From Burkholderiales bacterium (GTDB lineage: Bacteria > Pseudomonadota > Gammaproteobacteria > Burkholderiales > Burkholderiaceae_C), in NCBI GenBank assembly GCA_021414305.1, contig JAIOOS010000010.1, forward strand, positions 154,543-218,542: a DNA stretch of 64,000 nt, in the 5' to 3' direction. Of this stretch, positions 19,672-28,555 are shown one piece after another. The translations under genes were made by a program, and so were the position numbers. Below the pieces are notes generated by a model that saw nothing but the letters and a program-made list of their open reading frames with translations, searched no databases and was not told the DNA's origin. How positions within the stretch are numbered: position 1 is the first letter of the stretch; each line of letters starts with the position of its first letter.

Positions 19672-19794
19672 GCGGTTCGGATCCGGGGGGCAGGAAAGCG
19701 AAGACGCAACCGTAGCAGACGGACACAAGGGCCGGCCGGGCAGCGGGTATGGTCGCCATGGTCCACTGTCGCAAGTCCTTTCGCCGGCGATCCC

Positions 19795-20310
19795 ATGCCC
19801 ATGCTCTTCCTGACGCTCCTGATCGCCCTCCTCCTCGGCGGTTGCGCCACCACGACGGCACCGGCAAGCGGCGGGCCGGCCACCACGGTGCCGGTCACGC
19901 CGGCGCAGCGAACCGCCGCCGCCGAAGCCCTGTCGGTCGAGCGGCAATGGCTGGGAACCTGGTTCCGAGACACGCCGGTGAAGGTCGCCCAGCGCGGCGA
20001 CGGCGTGCTCACCCTCGAGGTGCCGCGCGAGTTCTGCTTCGACAGCGGGCGCAGCACCGTCAAGCCGGCCCTCGCCGCGGTGCTCGACAAGGTGGCCGAA
20101 AGCCTGCGCCGCGTTCCGCAGGCCCAGGTGGCGCTGCTCGCGGCACCCGACGACGCCAGCGTCACCACCCCGCTCGCCATGCAGCGCGCCGACGCCGTGC
20201 GTGCGCACCTGCGCTCGCGCGGCGTGGCCGAGGCGCGCCTGGCGAAGTCCTCGCCGGCGGCGTCGGCGACGGTGCAGCTGCGCCTGATCGCGTACCCCTC
20301 GCCGCTCTAG
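19795..20310 (+). CDS. Lipoprotein with OmpA-like domain
   Basis: The product is 171 aa from ATG 19795. The lipoprotein signal ends at LLLGGC (Cys17). After an Ala/Thr linker, residues ~60-165 resemble the OmpA C-terminal peptidoglycan-binding fold: a strand, FDSGRSTVKPALAAVLDKVAESL, a strand (VALLAAPD), then AMQRADAVRAHLRSRGV. The usual NxxLSxxRA signature is degenerate (LAMQRADAV), so peptidoglycan binding is uncertain. It is divergent from the hybrid kinase gene (123-bp gap, which must hold both promoters). Confidence 0.7.
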   Translation: MPMLFLTLLIALLLGGCATTTAPASGGPATTVPVTPAQRTAAAEALSVERQWLGTWFRDTPVKVAQRGDGVLTLEVPREFCFDSGRSTVKPALAAVLDKVAESLRRVPQAQVALLAAPDDASVTTPLAMQRADAVRAHLRSRGVAEARLAKSSPAASATVQLRLIAYPSPL

Positions 20311-20450
20311 GGCCGGGCCTCGCCGGCCCGCGGGATCTTCTTTACAAACCCTTGACCTCCCTGCAGCACTTTTGCGCGGCCGATCCGCGTTGTAGAGGTA
20401 CGTGCAGCGTCGCAACCTCTTGCGGCGGCGCGATTCAAGGAGCAGAAGAC

Positions 20451-20840
20451 ATGAAAGTCAGAGCACTCGCCATCGTTGCGGTGGCATTGGCCGGTGCCGT
20501 CAGCGCCGGGCTCGCGGAAGCACGCGACCGCGACAACGTGCAGTTCTCGGTCACGGTCGGCCAGCCCGTCTACGGCGGCTGGGTCCAGCCGGCGCCCGCC
20601 TACGGCGGCTGGGTGCAGCCGGCGCCCGTGTACCGCGGCTACCACCAGCCCACCCGTTTCGACCGGGACGGCGATGGCATCCCGAACCGCTACGACCGGC
20701 TCTACAACCCGGCCTGGGACCGCGACGGCGATGGCATTCCCAACCGCTACGACCGGTTCGACGGCGCGCGCCACGATCGTGATCGTGACGGCATTCCCGA
20801 CCGGTTCGACCGCAACGACGTTTCGCGCGGCGGTCGCTAG
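20451..20840 (+). CDS. Small exported protein with thrombospondin type 3-like calcium repeats
   Basis: The product is 129 aa from ATG 20451 with AAGGAG 9 bp upstream. A signal peptide ends near LAEA (residue ~24). Two copies of the nonapeptide YGGWVQPAP follow. Then come three repeats of the D-x-D-G-D-G-I-P-N-x-Y-D type, the Ca2+-binding loop of thrombospondin type 3 and OmpA-linker proteins; the third repeat is degenerate. Two of these are near-identical 39-bp copies in DNA (20661-20699 and 20718-20756), showing recent duplication. It is probably periplasmic or surface-exposed and calcium-binding. It starts 140 bp after the OmpA-like lipoprotein. Confidence 0.72.
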   Translation: MKVRALAIVAVALAGAVSAGLAEARDRDNVQFSVTVGQPVYGGWVQPAPAYGGWVQPAPVYRGYHQPTRFDRDGDGIPNRYDRLYNPAWDRDGDGIPNRYDRFDGARHDRDRDGIPDRFDRNDVSRGGR

Positions 20841-20866
20841 CGCCTTCCCCGGGCCACGGCGGCGAG

Positions 20867-23320
20867 CTAAGGCTCGGCCGCCTTCTCCATTTCCTTGAGC
20901 ATCCGCGCGAGCCGGTCCTTGAGCTTTTCGGTCGTGAGCTTCTCGCGGAAGCGCTCCACCATCAGCGGCAGCGCGAACGGGCTGGGCACCGCGAGCTCGA
21001 CGAAGGCCACGCGTTGGCGGCGCATTCGCCGCAGCACCTCCTTCAGGCGGCGGATGTCGAGCTCCTGGCTCAGCACCTCGTTCTCCGCCTGGCCGAGCAG
21101 CATGTTGCCTTCGTCGTACTTGCGGAACACCTCGTAGAACAACTTGCTCGAGGCCTGGAGCTGGCGCGTGCTCTTGGGCTGGCCGGGAAAGCCCTGGCTG
21201 ATCAGGCCGCTGACGCGCGCGATCTCGCGAAAGCGCCGGCGCGCGAGCTCGCTCGAGTTCAGGCTCGCGAGCACGTCGTGCAGGAGGTCGCCTTCCTCGA
21301 ACAGGCTCTGGTCGACCAGTGGCGTCGGGTCCACCGGCTTGACGCTCAGCAGCTCGAGGCCGTAGTCGTTGATGACGATGCTGAACGTGTTGGGCTCGCT
21401 CTTCGAGAGCCGCCAGGCGAGCAGGCTGCCCAGGCCGATGTGCGCGTTGCGGCCGGCGAAGGGATAGAGAAACAGGTGCTGGCCTTCGCGTGAATCGAGC
21501 TTCTCGACCAGCAGCGTCTTCGGCGTCGGGATGCGCGAGAGCAGCGCCTGGGTCTCGAGCATCGGCCGCGCGGCCTCCATCTCCGGCTCGAAGAAGTCGC
21601 CCTGCGCGGCGTCGGCAAGCACCTCCATCACCGAATCGGCCAGCTCGCTCGAGAGCGGCATCTTGGCGCCGGCCCAGCTGATCATCGCCGCCTTGCGACC
21701 GTCGGCGCGCTTGACCCAGGCGGTCATCTCCTCGGCGCGCACGAACTCGAGCGTGCGGCCGGCGAAGACGAAGCAGTCGCCCTTCCTCAGGCGCGCGACG
21801 AAGCCCTCCTCCACCGTGCCGATGCGCCCGCCGCTCAGGTACTTCACCTGCATCGACGAATCGCTGACGATGGTGCCGACGTTGAGCTTGTGGCGCCGGG
21901 CGATCGCCCGGTTCGGCACGCGGTAGACGCCCTCGGCATCGGCGACGACGCGGTGGTATTCGGGGTACGCGTGCAGGCTGGATCCGCCCTGGACGACGAA
22001 ATCGAGCGCCCACTGGAACTCGGCGCGGCTCAGCTTGCGAAAGGCCCATGCCCCCTTCACCTCCTCGAACAGCGCGTCGTCGCGAAAGCCGCCGCCGAGG
22101 GCGATCGTGACGAGGTGCTGGACCAGCACGTCGAAAGGCTTGTCGGGCGTGGCGCGCTTCTCGATGTTGCCGGCCAGGGCCGCACGCCGCGCCGCAGTCG
22201 CTTCGACCAGCTCGAGCGTATTGGTCGGCACCAGCGTGATCCGGCTCGCCCGGCCGGGCGCGTGGCCGCTCCGGCCGGCGCGCTGCAGCAGGCGCGCCAC
22301 GCCCTTGGCCGAGCCGATCTGCAGGACCCGCTCGACCGGCAGGAAGTCGACGCCGAGGTCGAGCGACGAGGTCGCCACCACCGCCTTCAGCCGGCCTTCC
22401 TTCAGGCCGAGCTCGACCCAGTCGCGCACCTCCTTGTCGAGCGAGCCGTGATGCAGCGCGACCAGCCCGGCCCACTCGGGCTTCTGCTCGAGGATGAGCT
22501 GGTACCAGGCCTCGGCCTGCGAGCGCATGTTGACGAACACGAGCGTCGTCGCCGCCTTGCCGATCTCCTCGACCACCGGCTGCTGCATCTGCTTGCCGAG
22601 ATGGCCGCCCCAGGAAAAGCGACCCGGGTTGACCGGCAGGAGCGTGTCGATGAGAAGGTTCTTCTCGAGCCGGCCGCGCACCATCTCGCCGTCGTCGTGG
22701 CCGAGCAGCACCTGCATGGCCTCGGCCAGGTTGCCGAGCGTCGCCGAGAGCCCCCAGACGACCAGGGCCGGGTTCCAGCGGCGCAGCCGCGCGATCGCGA
22801 GCTGCACCTGCACGCCGCGCTTGCTGCCCATGAGCTCGTGCCACTCGTCGACGATGACGGTGTGCACCTTCGCCAGCTCGTCGTGCGCATGCTCGCGCGT
22901 CAGCATCAGGCTGAGCGACTCGGGCGTGGTGATCAGTGCGGTCGGGAAGCGCCGGTCCTGCCTCGCCCTCTCGGCCGACGAGGTGTCGCCGGTGCGGATG
23001 CCGACGCTCCAGTCGCCGAGGCCGATGTCTTCGAGCGGCGCCTGGATCGCCCGTGCGGAGTCGGCGGCGAGCGCGCGCATCGGCGTGATCCAGAGGATGC
23101 CGAGCGGCGGCGAATGACCGCCCTTCGCCGCCACGCCGATCGCGGCCGCGCGGGCGAGCGCGCCGAACCACACGGCGTAGGTCTTGCCGGATCCGGTGGT
23201 GGCGTGGAGCAGGCCGCTGCGGCCGGCGGCCATCGCCGCCCAGACTTCGCGCTGAAAGGGAAAGGGCTGCCAGCCGCGGGAGGCGAACCACGCCTCGGCC
23301 GGCGCCGAGAATTCAGTCAC
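20867..23320 (-). CDS. Ligase-associated DNA damage response DEXH-box helicase (Lhr-like)
   Basis: The product is 817 aa, starting at GTG 23320. Superfamily 2 motifs are in order: Walker A ATTGSGKT (~40-47), motif II as VDEWHELMG, motif III LSATLGN, then SSLDLGVDF and motif [10 protein letters not shown]. After the two RecA domains come the winged-helix and Lhr-core regions. The length and DEWH variant fit the bacterial Lhr-like protein that normally sits beside an ATP-dependent DNA ligase, an MBL-fold exonuclease and PdeM. Here ligase and exonuclease lie 11 kb away (32.3-35.1 kb). The start codon touches a perfect hairpin (23321-23347). Confidence 0.9.
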   Translation of the reverse strand: MTEFSAPAEAWFASRGWQPFPFQREVWAAMAAGRSGLLHATTGSGKTYAVWFGALARAAAIGVAAKGGHSPPLGILWITPMRALAADSARAIQAPLEDIGLGDWSVGIRTGDTSSAERARQDRRFPTALITTPESLSLMLTREHAHDELAKVHTVIVDEWHELMGSKRGVQVQLAIARLRRWNPALVVWGLSATLGNLAEAMQVLLGHDDGEMVRGRLEKNLLIDTLLPVNPGRFSWGGHLGKQMQQPVVEEIGKAATTLVFVNMRSQAEAWYQLILEQKPEWAGLVALHHGSLDKEVRDWVELGLKEGRLKAVVATSSLDLGVDFLPVERVLQIGSAKGVARLLQRAGRSGHAPGRASRITLVPTNTLELVEATAARRAALAGNIEKRATPDKPFDVLVQHLVTIALGGGFRDDALFEEVKGAWAFRKLSRAEFQWALDFVVQGGSSLHAYPEYHRVVADAEGVYRVPNRAIARRHKLNVGTIVSDSSMQVKYLSGGRIGTVEEGFVARLRKGDCFVFAGRTLEFVRAEEMTAWVKRADGRKAAMISWAGAKMPLSSELADSVMEVLADAAQGDFFEPEMEAARPMLETQALLSRIPTPKTLLVEKLDSREGQHLFLYPFAGRNAHIGLGSLLAWRLSKSEPNTFSIVINDYGLELLSVKPVDPTPLVDQSLFEEGDLLHDVLASLNSSELARRRFREIARVSGLISQGFPGQPKSTRQLQASSKLFYEVFRKYDEGNMLLGQAENEVLSQELDIRRLKEVLRRMRRQRVAFVELAVPSPFALPLMVERFREKLTTEKLKDRLARMLKEMEKAAEP

Positions 23321-23347
23321 CGCGCCACGGTATCAGACCGTGGCGCG
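23321..23347 (-). promoter_or_regulatory. Hairpin abutting the helicase start codon
   Basis: This is a perfect 11-bp inverted repeat: CGCGCCACGGT (23321-23331), a 5-nt loop, then its exact complement 23337-23347. The GTG start of the helicase is the next triplet (23320-23318), so any ribosome site would be inside the stem. No T-run follows, so it is a weak terminator for the upstream exported-protein gene. It may instead reduce helicase translation. Confidence 0.5.
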
Positions 23348-23358
23348 CGAATCCTGCG

Positions 23359-23904
23359 TCAGTCGTCCGGGAAACAGGTGCCGTCCTGGAGGAAGTAGCC
23401 CGCCGGACACGATTCCGACTTCTTCGGCTTCTTCACCTTGTTCAGGGTGTTGGCACCGATCGAGGCGAGCCAGCCCTTGTTGAACAGGTAGTCGACGTTG
23501 CCGTTGATGTACGGACCCTGGACGCCGCCGTTGAGCAGGAACGCCTCGTGCGCACCCGAGAAGCCGAGCCCGAGCTCGCCCTGCACGTCGCGCTCGCCCT
23601 TGAGGTACTTCGCCCGCACCTCGCCGAACCCCATCGGTGCGCCGCTCAGGACCCAGGTCGCCTCGACCTTCCAGCCTTCGACGTTGCTGTTCGACTTGAC
23701 CTTGGCGTCCCGATAGCCGAGCACTGCCGTGGCGCCGTTGCGCACGCCGAAGTTCCAGTTGATTCCGGCATAGACGGTGTTGTCGTTCCGGCTCTTCTTG
23801 TCGATGGTCGGCGGCAATGTACCGCCGCCTTTGCCGGCATGCGCCGGCAGCGCCAGCGCGAACGCGGCCAGCGCGAACAGCACGCCATGAATGATCTTTC
23901 GCAT
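23359..23904 (-). CDS. Exported hypothetical protein
   Basis: The product is 181 aa with a good Sec signal (MRKIIHGVLFALAAFALALPAHA). The mature chain alternates strands such as NTVYAGINWNFGVRNGATAVLGYRD and VDYLFNKGWLASIGANT, which resemble an outer-membrane beta-barrel or porin-like hairpin. It ends with a Cys pair in SCPAGYFLQDGTCFPDD. Function is unknown. It lies upstream of the helicase on the same strand with a hairpin between. Confidence 0.65.
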   Translation of the reverse strand: MRKIIHGVLFALAAFALALPAHAGKGGGTLPPTIDKKSRNDNTVYAGINWNFGVRNGATAVLGYRDAKVKSNSNVEGWKVEATWVLSGAPMGFGEVRAKYLKGERDVQGELGLGFSGAHEAFLLNGGVQGPYINGNVDYLFNKGWLASIGANTLNKVKKPKKSESCPAGYFLQDGTCFPDD

Positions 23905-24034
23905 CGGTGGTCTCCGTTGTTGTTCAGTCAGTCTTCAGGAAACCCGGTTCGGCGAGCGCACCGACGCGGGCCGCACAATTCTGGGGCGCGCGTTTGCCCG
24001 GGCCAAGCCCGCATTCGGGCCATAGGGTTTCTCC

Positions 24035-25669
24035 TCAGACCATCCGGTCGACGGCCCGCAGCGCCAGCGCCTGGATCGTCAGCGATGGCGCCTCGCCGCC
24101 GCCCGAGCTCGGGAACACGCTCGCGTCGCAGATCCAGAGGTTGGCCACGCCGTGGACGCGCAGATCCCGGTCGACCACCGAGCTGCGCGGGTCGGCGCCC
24201 ATGCGGCATGAACCAAAAACGTGCGCCGAGGAAAAGGCGTCGTAGGTGCCGTACTCCTCGACGAGGGTGGTCGCGCCGCTCGCCTTCAGGAGCCCCCGCG
24301 CCGCCGCCGCCATCGCCTGCAGGCGCCTGACGTTCATCGCGTCGACGAAGGAATGGATCCGCGCCAGGGGTCGGCCGAAGCCGTCCTTCTCTTTCGGATC
24401 GAGGTCGATCTTCGAGCCCTCGTGCGGCAGGCTCTCGCCGACCGCGCCGACGGCGATCAGGCTGCCCACCGCGCGGCGCATCTTCTCCTTGTGCGCCCGG
24501 CCCCAGCCGGGCACCGCGCGCTGCGCATGGGCGATCGCGCCCATCATGTCGGCCTCGTGGATCGCGGCGCTGAGGCGAAAGCCGCCGATCACGCCGGGAA
24601 TCGCGTCGGGGCGGTTCCTGTCCCAGCTGATCGCGTCGGCCGGCAGGCCGCCGAAGCTGAGCAACGGCTCGCCGGCGTCGGCGATGCTCGTCCAGGCGAC
24701 GCTTTCGAGGAAGTTGCGGCCGACCTGCGCGCTCGCCAGGCCGCGCTGGAGCAGCAGCACGCGCGGCGTTTCGACCGCGCCGCAGGCGAGCACCAGGCGC
24801 GGCGTGACGATGCGCTGCACCCGCTTCGACGCATCGGCGATCTCGATCGCCTCGACCCGCCGGTCGGCGCCGACGACGATGCGCAGCAGCGTGTGGCCGG
24901 GCCGGATCTCGCAACGGCCGCTGGCCCGCGCCTTGGCGATGAAGGTGACGTCGGCCGAGCCCTTGTCGCGCCGCGGGCAGCCGTGGGTGCAGCCGCCGCA
25001 GTAGTTGCACGAAGGCCGGCCGTCGTACACGGCAGACAGCGCCGCGCGCGGATTCGCCTGCCAGGCGATCTTCAGCGCCGCGGCACCGCGCGCCAGCCGG
25101 CGCGACGCGCGCGAGAGCGGATGCGCGGCCAGCGGATACGGCGCGCTGCGCCAGCGATCGCCAACGTCGGCCGGGCCGGCGACGCCGAGCAGCCGCTCGA
25201 TCTCGACGTACAGCGGCTCGAGCTCGTCGTAGCTCACCGGCCAGTCGGCGGCGACGCCGAAGCGGCTCTTCATCTTCATCGCCGCCGGGTTCATGCGATG
25301 CGCCTCGCCGACGAAGTGAAGCGTGCTGCCGCCGATGCCGCGCACGTGGTGATAGCCGGCGCCGGAAGCGACGCGCCGGTCGCCGCGGTTGGTGCGGCCC
25401 TGCACCAGGCTCCACGAGCGCAGGTCGGCGAGCTTCGGGTCCAGCGCCTGCATCGGCGCGAAGGTGAATTCGCCTTCGCTGCCCGGCTTGTGGCGAAAGC
25501 GCTGCTTCTCCCAGTCGGGCTGGTCGAGGCCGTAGTCGCGCTCGGGGTCGAAGGCCGGGCCGGCATCGACGAGCAGGACCTTCCAGCCGCGCTGCGTCAT
25601 CCGCCAGGCGGTCGCCGCGCCGCCGGCGCCGGCGCCGACGACGACGGCGTCGTAGGGACCTTCGGCCAT
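24035..25669 (-). CDS. GMC family oxidoreductase (gluconate 2-dehydrogenase large-subunit type)
   Basis: The product is 544 aa. The N-terminal FAD-binding motif GAGAGGAAT is at residues 12-20, with VLLVDAG closing the dinucleotide fold. Mid-protein there is a Cys cluster YCGGCTHGCPRRDKG, seen in membrane gluconate/sorbitol dehydrogenase-like flavoproteins. The C-terminal GMC segment includes DPRSSVVD, NLWICDASVFPSSGGGEAPSLTI and a catalytic His region (HVFGSCRMG). It is 15 bp downstream of the small subunit gene. The pair probably oxidises a sugar or alcohol at the periplasmic face. No cytochrome c subunit is adjacent, so the electron acceptor is unclear. Confidence 0.85.
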   Translation of the reverse strand: MAEGPYDAVVVGAGAGGAATAWRMTQRGWKVLLVDAGPAFDPERDYGLDQPDWEKQRFRHKPGSEGEFTFAPMQALDPKLADLRSWSLVQGRTNRGDRRVASGAGYHHVRGIGGSTLHFVGEAHRMNPAAMKMKSRFGVAADWPVSYDELEPLYVEIERLLGVAGPADVGDRWRSAPYPLAAHPLSRASRRLARGAAALKIAWQANPRAALSAVYDGRPSCNYCGGCTHGCPRRDKGSADVTFIAKARASGRCEIRPGHTLLRIVVGADRRVEAIEIADASKRVQRIVTPRLVLACGAVETPRVLLLQRGLASAQVGRNFLESVAWTSIADAGEPLLSFGGLPADAISWDRNRPDAIPGVIGGFRLSAAIHEADMMGAIAHAQRAVPGWGRAHKEKMRRAVGSLIAVGAVGESLPHEGSKIDLDPKEKDGFGRPLARIHSFVDAMNVRRLQAMAAAARGLLKASGATTLVEEYGTYDAFSSAHVFGSCRMGADPRSSVVDRDLRVHGVANLWICDASVFPSSGGGEAPSLTIQALALRAVDRMV

Positions 25670-25684
25670 CGCTTCCAGCCGGTC

Positions 25685-26206
25685 CTAGCGCACCGCGTCG
25701 AAGAAGCCGAGCGGCTGCGGCGGCCGGTCGAGCGCGAGGCCGCGCCAGGACATCGGCTGCACGTAGTAGTCGGCCATCACGGTGTTGCGCATGACGACGA
25801 AGAAGCGCCCGGCCGGCGACTCCCACGGCATCGCCTGCATCCGCTCGAGCGCTGCATGGCGAACGGGTTCCGCCGCGGCAGCGAAGTCGCCCTTGCATTC
25901 GCCATCGAGCCAGGCGCAGCCGGCGGCGAGCAGCCGCTCGGCCAGCGGCTGGCCGGCGATGTCGCCGAGGATCGCCTTCGGCACGCCGAGCGCCGAGGCC
26001 GCGGGCGTGAGCGCGTCGGCCGGAACGAGCGTGTCGCAGAAGGCGACGAAGGTGCGGGCGATGCGCTCGCCTTCGGCCTCGCCGGCGGCGGCGAGCGCGG
26101 GCAGGTCGGTGCATGCGAACGCCACGCCCAGGGCCACGCGCCGGACGGCGCGACGGCGCTCGACCGACTGCGGCACATCGTCGATCGGCAGGGGTGAAAA
26201 ATCCAT
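25685..26206 (-). CDS. Gluconate 2-dehydrogenase subunit 3 family protein
   Basis: The product is 173 aa from ATG 26206. The N-terminus has a Tat-like twin-arginine stretch (VERRRAVRRVALGVAFA), as expected for subunit 3, which carries the signal that exports the flavoprotein partner. The mature part is helical and contains FCDTLVPADALTPAA and RNTVMADYYVQP, characteristic of the family. Its stop is 15 bp before the GMC gene, so the two form an operon. An antiporter gene ends 14 bp upstream on the same strand. Confidence 0.82.
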   Translation of the reverse strand: MDFSPLPIDDVPQSVERRRAVRRVALGVAFACTDLPALAAAGEAEGERIARTFVAFCDTLVPADALTPAASALGVPKAILGDIAGQPLAERLLAAGCAWLDGECKGDFAAAAEPVRHAALERMQAMPWESPAGRFFVVMRNTVMADYYVQPMSWRGLALDRPPQPLGFFDAVR

Positions 26207-26220
26207 CGCGGCGATGATAG

Positions 26221-27597
26221 TCAGGCCCTCGCCCCGCTCCGCTTCCTGCGCTCGTAGAAGGCCATCAGCGGCGTCACGGAGATGCCGTGGACGACGATCG
26301 ACACCACCACCGTCGAGAACACGATCGCGCCGAGGTTGGCGGCGAGCGCGCGGTCCAGGCCATGGTTGGTCGCGTACATCAGGTAGTAGAGCGAGCCGAT
26401 GCCGCGGATGCCGAACCAGCCGATCAAGCCGCGCTGCGAGCCCGAAGTGCGGGAGCGGAACAGGCCGACCGCGACCGAGACCGGCCTGATCACGAGCAGC
26501 AGCGCGGCGATGAAGCCCCACGACGCGAGCCGCCACTCCACCGCCCACAGCAGCATCCCCACCGCCATCACGGCGGCGACCTCGCCGATGCGCTCGATCT
26601 GCTCGTTGAAGGCGAGCATGGCGTGGGCCATGAACGCGGGCGCGTGCTTCGGGTCGGTCGCCACCTGCTCGGCATGCGAGGCGTCCGGGTCGGCGTGCGC
26701 CTCGGCGGCGATCTCGGCCGAGCGGCGGCGCCGCACCGCGCCCTTGCTCGCGGCGTCGACCCACCCGCTGCCGGGCGCCTTCGTCGAGGCCCGCTGCTCC
26801 AGACGGCGCAGCGCCACGCCGGCGGCGAACACGGCGAGAAAGCCGTAGGCGTGCGCCAGGCTGGCCGCGCCGTAGGCCAGGCCGACGAGGCCGAGGGCGA
26901 GGAAGTTGTCGAGGCCGACCGCCTCCTTGTGGGTGCGACGCAGGTAGAGCACGAGCTGGCCGACGGCAGTGCCGAGCACCGCGCCGATGACGACCCCGCC
27001 GCTCACCGCCCAGAGCACGTCGACCGCGAGCCAGCGCCAGCCGCCGGCGCCGATGTCGTGCAGCCCGAGCAGGCCGAGGCCGAGCAGCACCAGCGGGAAG
27101 GCGGTGCCGTCGTTCAGCCCGGCCTCGCCGGTGAGCGCGAAGCGGAGGCGATCGCGGTCGCCGGGCTCGGCCACCTGCACGTCGGAGGCGAGCACCGGAT
27201 CGGTCGGCGCGAGGATGCCGCCGAGAAGGATGGCCGCGCCCAGAGGCAGGCCGAGCGCGAGCACGCCCACGCCGGCGATCAGCGCCACGGTCACGAGCAT
27301 GGCGATGATCGCCAGGCGCAGCGGCAGCAGCCAGCGGCCGTCGCTCAGGCCGGTGCTCATCTTCAGCCCCGAGCCGAACAGCGAGAGCAGGACCACGATT
27401 TCGGCGAGCTGCTCGAGCGCCTTGGCATGCGAGCCGGGCGAAAGCGAGGTCCAGCCGAGCCAGAGCGGGCTGACTGCGGCCCCGACCAGCAGGTACAGCA
27501 TCGAGGTGCTGAGCGGCAGCCGCGCGAGCAGCGAATCGCCGAGCGCCATGACGATCAGCAACAGGCCGACGACGGCCGACCAGGCGGCGATTTCCAT
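26221..27597 (-). CDS. Cation:proton antiporter (CPA1, NhaP-like)
   Basis: The product is 458 aa with about twelve hydrophobic helices. The transport core contains LAPTDPVLASDVQV and, in the next helix, GEAGLNDGTAFP, the paired acidic motifs of CPA1 Na+(K+)/H+ antiporters. A ~60-residue charged loop (about residues 260-320, Arg/Ala/His-rich) follows helix 8 or 9 and is probably cytoplasmic. The last helices include LIGWFGIRGIGSLYYLMYA, also typical. There is no C-terminal RCK domain. It lies just upstream of the dehydrogenase genes, which may simply be read-through. Confidence 0.88.
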   Translation of the reverse strand: MEIAAWSAVVGLLLIVMALGDSLLARLPLSTSMLYLLVGAAVSPLWLGWTSLSPGSHAKALEQLAEIVVLLSLFGSGLKMSTGLSDGRWLLPLRLAIIAMLVTVALIAGVGVLALGLPLGAAILLGGILAPTDPVLASDVQVAEPGDRDRLRFALTGEAGLNDGTAFPLVLLGLGLLGLHDIGAGGWRWLAVDVLWAVSGGVVIGAVLGTAVGQLVLYLRRTHKEAVGLDNFLALGLVGLAYGAASLAHAYGFLAVFAAGVALRRLEQRASTKAPGSGWVDAASKGAVRRRRSAEIAAEAHADPDASHAEQVATDPKHAPAFMAHAMLAFNEQIERIGEVAAVMAVGMLLWAVEWRLASWGFIAALLLVIRPVSVAVGLFRSRTSGSQRGLIGWFGIRGIGSLYYLMYATNHGLDRALAANLGAIVFSTVVVSIVVHGISVTPLMAFYERRKRSGARA

Positions 27598-27650
27598 GAG
27601 CTCCAGAGGATGCGCGAGGCGCGCTCCACCTTAGCAGAGGCGACGCGCGG

Positions 27651-28460
27651 TCAGGCCGTCCAGGACGCCGGGTCGATCGTGCCTCGTGCCTGGAACGCCG
27701 GGCGGCTGAACAGGTAGCCCTGCATCAGGCGCACGCCCGCGTCGTGGAGGAAGTCGCGCTCGGCGCAGGTCTCCACGCCCTCGCCGATGACGCGAATGCC
27801 GAGGTCCGCGCAGAGGCGCATGAGGTGACGGACGATGGCCTGGCGCGCCGGGTGGCGGTCGATGTCGCGGATCAGGGCCATGTCGAGCTTGATCAGGTCG
27901 GGCTGGAAGTCGGCGAGCAGCGTGAGTCCGGCAAAGCCGGCGCCGAAGTCGTCGATCGCGGTGAGGAAACCGCAACGCTTGTATTCGCGCATCACGTCGG
28001 CCAGCCAGGGTCCGTCGCTGATCCGTTCGCCCTCGGTGGCTTCGAAGATGATGCGGTCGAGCGGGAAGCCGTTGGCGCGCGCCGCCTCGAGGGTCGTGCG
28101 GATGCAGACCTCGGGCTTGTAGATCGCGTTCGGCAGGAAGTTGATCGAGAGCAGCTCGCGCAGGCCGAGCTGGGCCGCGCCCTTGATCGCCTTGACGCGG
28201 CACGCCTGGTCGAAGCGGTAGCGGTTCTGGTCGTTCACCTGCGCCAGCACGCTGCCCGCGCTCTCGCCGGCGGGGCCGCGCACCAGCGCTTCGTGGGCGA
28301 AGACCGTTCGGGTCGCGAGGTCGACGATCGGCTGGTAGGCGTAGCTGAACTTGAAGGCCAGGCCCTCGGCGTCGCCGCAGCCGGCGCATGGCGGGGCGCC
28401 CTCCTCGCGCAGGGGCATGAAGTCGGAAGCGTCGATAGAAGTCGAGCGGAGGGCGGCCAT
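27651..28460 (-). CDS. Stand-alone EAL domain protein (c-di-GMP phosphodiesterase type)
   Basis: The product is 269 aa, nearly all EAL domain. The signature is EALVRG at Glu57-Leu59. The metal and catalytic segments follow: SINFLPN, FEATEGE, IDDFGAGFAG (DDFG) and EGVET, then the C-terminal QGYLFSRP. It is therefore probably active in cleaving c-di-GMP to pGpG. The N-terminal ~35 residues hold a CAGC pair (Cys25, Cys28) that might sense redox or bind metal. No sensor domain and no membrane segment are present. It is divergent from the Bug-receptor gene. Confidence 0.88.
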   Translation of the reverse strand: MAALRSTSIDASDFMPLREEGAPPCAGCGDAEGLAFKFSYAYQPIVDLATRTVFAHEALVRGPAGESAGSVLAQVNDQNRYRFDQACRVKAIKGAAQLGLRELLSINFLPNAIYKPEVCIRTTLEAARANGFPLDRIIFEATEGERISDGPWLADVMREYKRCGFLTAIDDFGAGFAGLTLLADFQPDLIKLDMALIRDIDRHPARQAIVRHLMRLCADLGIRVIGEGVETCAERDFLHDAGVRLMQGYLFSRPAFQARGTIDPASWTA

Positions 28461-28555
28461 GGGTGTCGGGAAGGTCGGGGGCGGCGGCGGGCTACAGTCG
28501 TCCAGTCTGAGTCGCTCGCGACCAGCACGATCCGAAGATCAAACCGGGAGACACC

